Assembly (NCBI RefSeq): GCF_014652835.1
Contig: NZ_BMZO01000005.1
Location: 239,535-303,534 of the forward strand
DNA: 64,000 bases
Direction of reading: 5' to 3'
Origin: Limoniibacter endophyticus
GTDB taxonomy: Bacteria > Pseudomonadota > Alphaproteobacteria > Rhizobiales > Rhizobiaceae
Shown: one piece after another, positions 58,358 through 64,000 of the stretch
Layout of the letters: every line of letters begins with the position of its first letter
Numbering within the stretch: the first letter of the stretch is position 1
Notes under the pieces: model-generated
What the model was told of the DNA's origin: nothing
Seen by the model: only the letters and a program-made list of their open reading frames with translations
Databases searched by the model: none
Translations under genes and position numbers: made by a program

Positions 58358-58945
58358 ATGGTGAGTAAAAAGCTCGAACTTTTGCGCTCTTGCGCGCTGG
58401 GTGCAACGGCACTGCTCCTGGCAGCCTGCCAGTCTGGCGGAAGTGGTACGGCCCTTTCCGAGGCTTCAGGGAGCGCAGCCAGTCAGCCCGCGCAGGCGGT
58501 TGAAGGACAGGTTCTGCAAAGCGACCTGATGGGCTTTTGCCCGCAGGTGCAGCTCCGGGAAGGAACGGCCTATTTCAACACTTATGAACGTGGCGGCGAG
58601 GGCGACTCATCGCGCATCATCTATCAGGCTTCGATTACCGACGTAACGCGTAGCTGCAATCGCGCTAACGGCCAGCTCAATATGACCGCTGCCGTTGCTG
58701 GTCGCGTCATCAGCGGCCCGAAGGGCGGCGCTGGCACGGTAAGCATGCCGATCCGCATAGCCGTGGTGCAGGGCGACCAGGTGCTCTATTCCAAGGTGTT
58801 TCAGCATCAGACCGCAATGGACGGCTCCGGAGCTAAACAATTCGTCTTCACCGATACGGGAATTTCAATTCCGATTCCGTCCAATCGTAACGTGGCGATC
58901 TTCGCAGGTTTTGACGAAGAAGCGACGAAAACGACCTCCAGATAA
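58358..58945 (+). CDS. Hypothetical lipoprotein
   Basis: From the ATG at 58358 the 195-residue product has a lipoprotein signal peptide with the lipobox LAAC at Cys24. A Gly/Ser-rich linker follows, then a beta-rich domain (for example FCPQVQLREGTAYFNTYERG and YQASITDVTRSCNR) with two Cys. I do not recognise a named family. A GTG at 58340 is an alternative start. It is divergent from thrC and followed by a terminator. Confidence 0.75.
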   Translation: MVSKKLELLRSCALGATALLLAACQSGGSGTALSEASGSAASQPAQAVEGQVLQSDLMGFCPQVQLREGTAYFNTYERGGEGDSSRIIYQASITDVTRSCNRANGQLNMTAAVAGRVISGPKGGAGTVSMPIRIAVVQGDQVLYSKVFQHQTAMDGSGAKQFVFTDTGISIPIPSNRNVAIFAGFDEEATKTTSR

Positions 58946-58952
58946 AGCCAGG

Positions 58953-58987
58953 AAGAAAGCGTCGGGAATGATTTCGGACGCTTTTCT
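58953..58987. terminator. Terminator between the lipoprotein and MFS genes
   Basis: An 8-bp stem (58956-58963 with 58977-58984) with a 13-base loop lies between two convergent genes. It has TTTT on the right and an A-rich left flank, so it can serve both directions. It touches the end of the MFS gene. Confidence 0.7.
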
Positions 58988-60178
58988 TCATGCCCTGCTC
59001 GTCTTTTCCTTCGTATGCCAGACCAAAGGCACGAGGATGAGGGCGACGATTGGAAGGACGAACCAGTTCAGGCTTGCCCATCCTGATGAGCTGAGAAGTG
59101 CACCGGAGGAGAAGGAAGCAATGGCCACCGTTCCAAAGACGATGAAGTCATTGGTGCCTTGCACCTTCGTTCGTTCTTCCGGCGTATGGCAATCTGTTAC
59201 CATTGCGGTGGCGCCAAGGAAGCCGAAGTTCCAGCCCAGGCCGAGCAGGATGAGCGATATCCAGAAATGCCCGATATCGACGCCGGCCAGAGCCACCATG
59301 GCGGAACATCCGATAATGGCCAGGCCGATTGCCGTTATGCGCTCCTTGCCAAATCTGACCATAAGGGGCCCTGTGAGGAAGCTAGGTGCGAACATGGCGA
59401 GCACATGCCATTGAATGCCGAGTGCGGCGTGATCTACAGAATGCCCCATGCCGACCATGGCGATCGGAGCGGCCGTCATCAGGAAGGTCATCAGGCCATA
59501 GCTAACCAGTCCCGCGGCGACAGCCAGTAGATAGCGTGGTGACAGCAGGATTTCCCTCAAAGGACGACCGCCGGAAGCCGTGGCGCCTTCGCGTTTTGCG
59601 GGGGGCGGCTTGCGCAGCAGGAAAAGCACGGGAATCGCCAGCAGAGCCAAGGCGGCCTGGCTGAGAAAGCTGCCCGCGAACGGCACGCCCGGAACGCTTT
59701 CCCTCGTCCAGATAACCAGTTGAGGGCCGATAATCGCAGCTGCCAGACCGCCCACCATGACGGCGGAGATGGCGATACCTTTCATAGGGCCTTCAATGCC
59801 ATCGGTGGCAGCAAAGCGGTAACTCTGGACGTAGGACGAATAAAAGCCCGACGCGAATGTACCCGCGCAGAATACGAGAAACGACGCCCAGTAGATGCCG
59901 ATCGTGGCAATGAGGCCGGCTGAGAGACCGACGGTGGCGCCGAGAAGATAGCCGCTCCGGCGACCGAAACGGCGCATCACATAGGCTGCCGGAAGCGTGC
60001 CGAGTGCAAGGCCAAGATTATAGACGCTGACCGGTAGCGTGACCAATGTCGGGTCGCTCGACAGTTTCTGGCCGACAAGCCCTCCCAGGGAGATGATGAT
60101 CGGACCGCTTGATGCGCCGAGAGCCTGCGCGCAAGCAAGGAGAATGATGTTTTGCTTCAGCGCGTTCTCGCCGTGCAT
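58988..60178 (-). CDS. Major facilitator superfamily transporter
   Basis: The 396-residue product has about twelve hydrophobic helices. The A-like loop MRRFGRRSGYLLG after the second helix and the PPPAKREGATASGG central loop fit an MFS protein of the sugar or drug efflux type. The substrate is not indicated by sequence or neighbours. It is a single gene on the minus strand with about 130 bases to the next HAD gene. Confidence 0.85.
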   Translation of the reverse strand: MHGENALKQNIILLACAQALGASSGPIIISLGGLVGQKLSSDPTLVTLPVSVYNLGLALGTLPAAYVMRRFGRRSGYLLGATVGLSAGLIATIGIYWASFLVFCAGTFASGFYSSYVQSYRFAATDGIEGPMKGIAISAVMVGGLAAAIIGPQLVIWTRESVPGVPFAGSFLSQAALALLAIPVLFLLRKPPPAKREGATASGGRPLREILLSPRYLLAVAAGLVSYGLMTFLMTAAPIAMVGMGHSVDHAALGIQWHVLAMFAPSFLTGPLMVRFGKERITAIGLAIIGCSAMVALAGVDIGHFWISLILLGLGWNFGFLGATAMVTDCHTPEERTKVQGTNDFIVFGTVAIASFSSGALLSSSGWASLNWFVLPIVALILVPLVWHTKEKTSRA

Positions 60179-60311
60179 ATTCAGGTCCTCGGGCGGGGAT
60201 CGACTTCAGATCTCTACCGGCCCGACAGCGCAGGCGCAACGTTGATCCTGCGTGGCCAGACGGGAGATAGCACGACCGACTAATGCTGCGGGATCCAGGC
60301 AGACGTCGTTC

Positions 60312-60995
60312 CTATTCGCTCCACTCGCTCATCGCCTCGATGGTGGCGTTGAAATCATTCCAGCGCGAGATCACCGTTTCAGCGCCTGCATCCGTAAGCG
60401 AATCCGCATGTCCGGCCTGCGTGTGGCTGCCGCCTGTATATCCCAGTACCCGCATCTGTGCGCCGCGCGCGGCATGCACGCCGTGCACCGAATCCTCGAC
60501 GACGATGATCTTTTCGGGCGAGACACCGAGTGTTTTCGCCGCGTGAATATAGCCGTCAGGATCGGGCTTAGGACGTTTCACAGGCTCTTCCACCGCGGAG
60601 AAAATGCGGCCCTCGAACAGGTCGAAGAGGTTGGATTTTTTGAGCATCATCTCAATGCGCCTGGTGGGTGAATTCGAGCAGATGGCGCGAGGGATCGGGC
60701 TGGCGGCAATCGCTGCACGGGCACCTTCGGTTGCCTTGATCTCGCGCTCGAGCCGTTTTTCCAGCTCCGCCTGCATTTCATCGATCATCGATGCCTGGAA
60801 GGGGATTTCTGCGTGCTTCTCGACCTCAATCAGCATGTCCCGGAAGACCATGCCCGAATATCGCTCCAGAATCTCGTCCTCGTCGATGGGGTGACCGGCC
60901 TTGGTCAGCATGTGCGCTCGTACGCGAGCGGCAATGATTTCGGAATCGACGAGAACGCCGTCGCAGTCGAAGATGATGAGTTCGGGAGCCGGCAT
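60312..60995 (-). CDS. HAD-family hydrolase (beta-phosphoglucomutase/phosphatase type)
   Basis: The product has 227 residues from ATG 60995; an ATG at 61010 adds five. ELIIFDCDGVLVDSE is motif I with the nucleophile Asp, CSNSPTRRIEMML gives motif II, RPKPDPDGYIHAAKTLG motif III, and VVEDSVHGVHAARGAQ motif IV. A four-helix cap lies between motifs I and II. The substrate is unknown; phosphorylated sugars are likely. It is divergent from ccrM. Confidence 0.88.
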   Translation of the reverse strand: MPAPELIIFDCDGVLVDSEIIAARVRAHMLTKAGHPIDEDEILERYSGMVFRDMLIEVEKHAEIPFQASMIDEMQAELEKRLEREIKATEGARAAIAASPIPRAICSNSPTRRIEMMLKKSNLFDLFEGRIFSAVEEPVKRPKPDPDGYIHAAKTLGVSPEKIIVVEDSVHGVHAARGAQMRVLGYTGGSHTQAGHADSLTDAGAETVISRWNDFNATIEAMSEWSE

Positions 60996-61180
60996 GGAAA
61001 TACCTGTCATGTCTGGAATGGGTGAGCCGACCTTACCTATTGAAGGGACAAAAGAAAAGCAGCGCGTTCTCGGCCCTTGTCGCTTTTGGAGGCCGGGCTT
61101 CATCATTTGTTTACGCTGTTCGGTAACCATAACAGCGAGTTAAAGGGTGCTTCGGCGAGTGCGGAAGTTGCCTTTCATAG

Positions 61181-62335
<1,155 letters not shown>

Positions 62336-62355
62336 AAGTACAGAAATCATTGAAA

Positions 62356-62392
62356 CTGAAGAACCGGCGCATCCGATGCGTCGGTTCTTCAG
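62356..62392. other. Long hairpin after ccrM
   Basis: A stem of about 17 bp (11 bp, one G-T pair, 5 bp) with a three-base loop lies 20 bases past the ccrM stop and before the convergent HAD gene. No T-run follows on either strand. It probably ends or protects the ccrM transcript. Confidence 0.6.
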
Positions 62393-62514
62393 CATTGGAT
62401 GCATAGAGAGAAATAAAACCAAAGGTTCAGTAACGCCAGGTATCCCCACCGGCCGTGTCAGCCGATGGGAAAGTGGAGCGAATGAAGCGGCTCTGCATAT
62501 GCAGCACCGCTTTT

Positions 62515-63123
62515 CTAAACCACTCCATATTCGGCCAGGTCCTTTTTCAATTTGTTCGCATCTGTGAAAAGAGCAGCCTTCCAGCCTGCTTGTCTGGCAC
62601 CCTCGACATTGGCAGCGGAATCATCAACGAAAAACGTTTTCGCGGGATCGAGGCCGAAGCTCCGGGCGTGATGCTCATAGATCGCGACGTCCGGTTTGAT
62701 GAGTTTGACATCGCCCGAGACGGTGACGCCGCGTGGCTTTTTCAGGAACGAAAAGATTTCCTGCGCCTGACGGAAAGTGTCAGAGGCGAAATTGGTGAGC
62801 AACGTTACGTCGCGGCCGTCGGCGATCAGCTTCTCCAGGATCTCCACGCTGTCATCATAGGCGTGTGGGACCATCTCGTGCCAATGCTTGCGGAAATTGC
62901 GAATATTTTCTTCGTGGCTTGGATGCTCCGCGATCAGCAGTGCTTCTGCTTCTTCCCACGTGCGGCCGCGGTCCTGCTCAATGTTCCATGCGACGGTGCA
63001 GACCTCTTCAAGAAACGCCAGACGCTGCGCTTCGTTCGGGATCAGACGGCGGTAAGGAATATGCGGATCATAATGGATGAGGACTTTGCCAATGTCGAAG
63101 ACGATATGATCGATTTGCGTCAT
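62515..63123 (-). CDS. HAD-family hydrolase (YihX-like)
   Basis: The 202-residue product has motif I as FDIGKVLIHYD, with Asp10 as nucleophile; Gly in place of the second Asp is normal for the YihX group. LLTNFASDTF is motif II, LIKPDVAIYEHHARSFGLD motif III and FVDDSAANVEGARQAGW motif IV. It is probably a sugar-phosphate phosphatase (YihX acts on glucose-1-phosphate). Its start overlaps the mutY stop by four bases, so it is translated with mutY. Confidence 0.88.
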   Translation of the reverse strand: MTQIDHIVFDIGKVLIHYDPHIPYRRLIPNEAQRLAFLEEVCTVAWNIEQDRGRTWEEAEALLIAEHPSHEENIRNFRKHWHEMVPHAYDDSVEILEKLIADGRDVTLLTNFASDTFRQAQEIFSFLKKPRGVTVSGDVKLIKPDVAIYEHHARSFGLDPAKTFFVDDSAANVEGARQAGWKAALFTDANKLKKDLAEYGVV

Positions 63124-64000
63124 GCTTGCTTGATGCTCCTTTTCGTTGCCGAGGGTATGGCAGCCTCAATTGCTTTTTTCATGACAGTCGGCAGCGCTTC
63201 CTCATGAATTTCGGTGATTGGAGTCCACCAGCCGTTCTGGATTACCATGTCGGGCACCGAGGCGTGATACACGTCCAGCCGTAGCTCGAAATGCGTGAAG
63301 ACGTGCTTGACCTGACCGCTGAAGCGCCAGGCTGCCGCGAAAGGTGCGGAATTTGTACTCGTATCGCCATCCTGTTTGGCGGTCCATGCGGTAGTGGGGA
63401 CTTCCGCCATTTCTGCCAGGAGGCCGCTTGAAGGACGTTTGCGCAAAAGCACGGCACCGTCGCTGCGTTGGGCGACGAAGGCGGCGCCCTGTCGCGACGG
63501 CCTTTCCTTCTTCGGCGCCTTTAGCGGATAGCGTTCCGGGTCGGTCTGGCGCAATGCTAAGCAATCGTCGCGTAACGGGCAGTGCAGGCAGACGGGACGT
63601 TTCGGCGTACAGATCGTGGCCCCGAGATCCATCATGGCTTGCGCAAAATCGCCGGCTCGCGCTTCCGGCATGGTAGCGGCCACCAGCTCTCGGATTTCCG
63701 GCTTGGCAGCGGGCAGGGGTGTCTCGACGGTGAAAACGCGCGAGATGACGCGCTCGACATTGCCATCGACCACGGCTGCCGGAATGTCGAATGCAATGGA
63801 AGCAATGGCGGCCGCCGTATAATCGCCGATGCCGGGCAGCGCTTTCAGTGCTGCTTCCGATTCGGGGAACTTGCCCTGATGCGCGGCGACGACAAGATCG
63901 GCACATTTCTTCAGGTTGCGGGCGCGCGAATAGTAACCCAGCCCCGCCCACGCCTTCATGATGTCGTCGGGGTCGGCGGCTGAAAGCTCGGTGATCGTCG
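63120..64000 (-). CDS. mutY: A/G-specific adenine glycosylase, 5' end beyond the window
   Basis: MutY removes adenine paired with 8-oxoguanine. The visible part is about 290 residues; the frame stays open to the last base, so roughly 60-80 N-terminal residues, including the catalytic Glu, are missing. WAGLGYYSRARN and LPGIGDYTAAAIASIAF form the helix-hairpin-helix, VDGNVERVISRVF holds the catalytic Asp, and four Cys in CTPKRPVCLHCPLRDDC bind the 4Fe-4S cluster. The C-terminal part is NUDIX-like. It overlaps the HAD gene by four bases. Confidence 0.95.
   Translation of the reverse strand, partial: TITELSAADPDDIMKAWAGLGYYSRARNLKKCADLVVAAHQGKFPESEAALKALPGIGDYTAAAIASIAFDIPAAVVDGNVERVISRVFTVETPLPAAKPEIRELVAATMPEARAGDFAQAMMDLGATICTPKRPVCLHCPLRDDCLALRQTDPERYPLKAPKKERPSRQGAAFVAQRSDGAVLLRKRPSSGLLAEMAEVPTTAWTAKQDGDTSTNSAPFAAAWRFSGQVKHVFTHFELRLDVYHASVPDMVIQNGWWTPITEIHEEALPTVMKKAIEAAIPSATKRSIKQA

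Noticed and set aside
62515-63123. HAD protein as an inactive enzyme because motif I is DIG rather than DxD
   Set aside because: The Asp-x-Gly form is standard in the YihX branch, so loss of activity cannot be claimed.

Overview
The window is a contiguous piece of a moderately GC-rich alphaproteobacterial chromosome, almost certainly from the order Hyphomicrobiales (Rhizobiales) and most like the Brucella/Ochrobactrum group. The pointers are split atpF'/atpF stalk genes, the cell-cycle methylase gene ccrM next to mutY, an IalB-family protein, RT0821/Lpp0805 and DUF1344 proteins, a RibB with a dead cyclohydrolase half, and an aa3 oxidase cluster running into ispH-thrB-rnhA. No tRNA, rRNA, insertion sequence, prophage or CRISPR array was seen. 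The content is core chromosome rather than accessory DNA.

Layout. 0-1.5 kb: end of the F0 ATP synthase operon (atpE, atpF', atpF), with a strong hairpin after atpE. 2-6 kb: a small RTX-like protein, an FMN-barrel protein, rnhB, a PA0069-type radical SAM protein and a degenerate GT2-like protein. 6-9.7 kb: a leftward operon of a DUF2007 protein, a tRNA/N6-adenine-type methyltransferase, an S49 peptidase, a small membrane protein, ispE and moaB. 9.8-19.4 kb: a polyprenyl diphosphate synthase, a TPR-LysM protein, glyQ-glyS, a Sua5-type protein and an FAD-linked oxidase. 19.7-26.5 kb: a DUF6101-like protein, ubiA, purD, a TadG-like protein, and an acyl-CoA dehydrogenase/crotonase pair. 26.5-31.6 kb: glsA-pdxH, a surface lipoprotein, a CbpA-type J protein, fabI, a histidine phosphatase and a DUF1344 protein. 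31.8-40.5 kb: aroC, ribBX, an HDAC-like hydrolase, xseB, tlyA, an RNA methyltransferase, cobB, tldD and ialB.

40.9-49.7 kb is the terminal-oxidase block ctaC-ctaD-ctaB-coxF-ctaG-ctaE-surf1, followed by ispH-thrB-rnhA. 49.7-58.1 kb: a peroxiredoxin, a free-standing DsbD N-terminal-type protein, a YqgE/AlgH protein, a large membrane PAS-GGDEF-EAL protein with degenerate catalytic motifs, a GNAT enzyme, an M16 peptidase and thrC. 58.3-64 kb: a lipoprotein, an MFS transporter, a HAD hydrolase, ccrM, a second HAD hydrolase and the 3' part of mutY, which runs off the end.

Much of the window serves respiration and isoprenoid/quinone supply. ispE, ispH, the polyprenyl synthase and ubiA feed ubiquinone; ctaB makes heme O for the oxidase assembled by CtaG, CoxF and SURF1; the ATP synthase uses the resulting gradient. 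The least ordinary items are the doubly degenerate GGDEF/EAL receptor, the orphan RTX-like protein, the degenerate GT2 protein, the TadG-like protein with a DUF4114-like tail, the apparent absence of dxs between xseB and tlyA, and several strong unexplained hairpins. I did not find a convincing multi-gene undescribed system.
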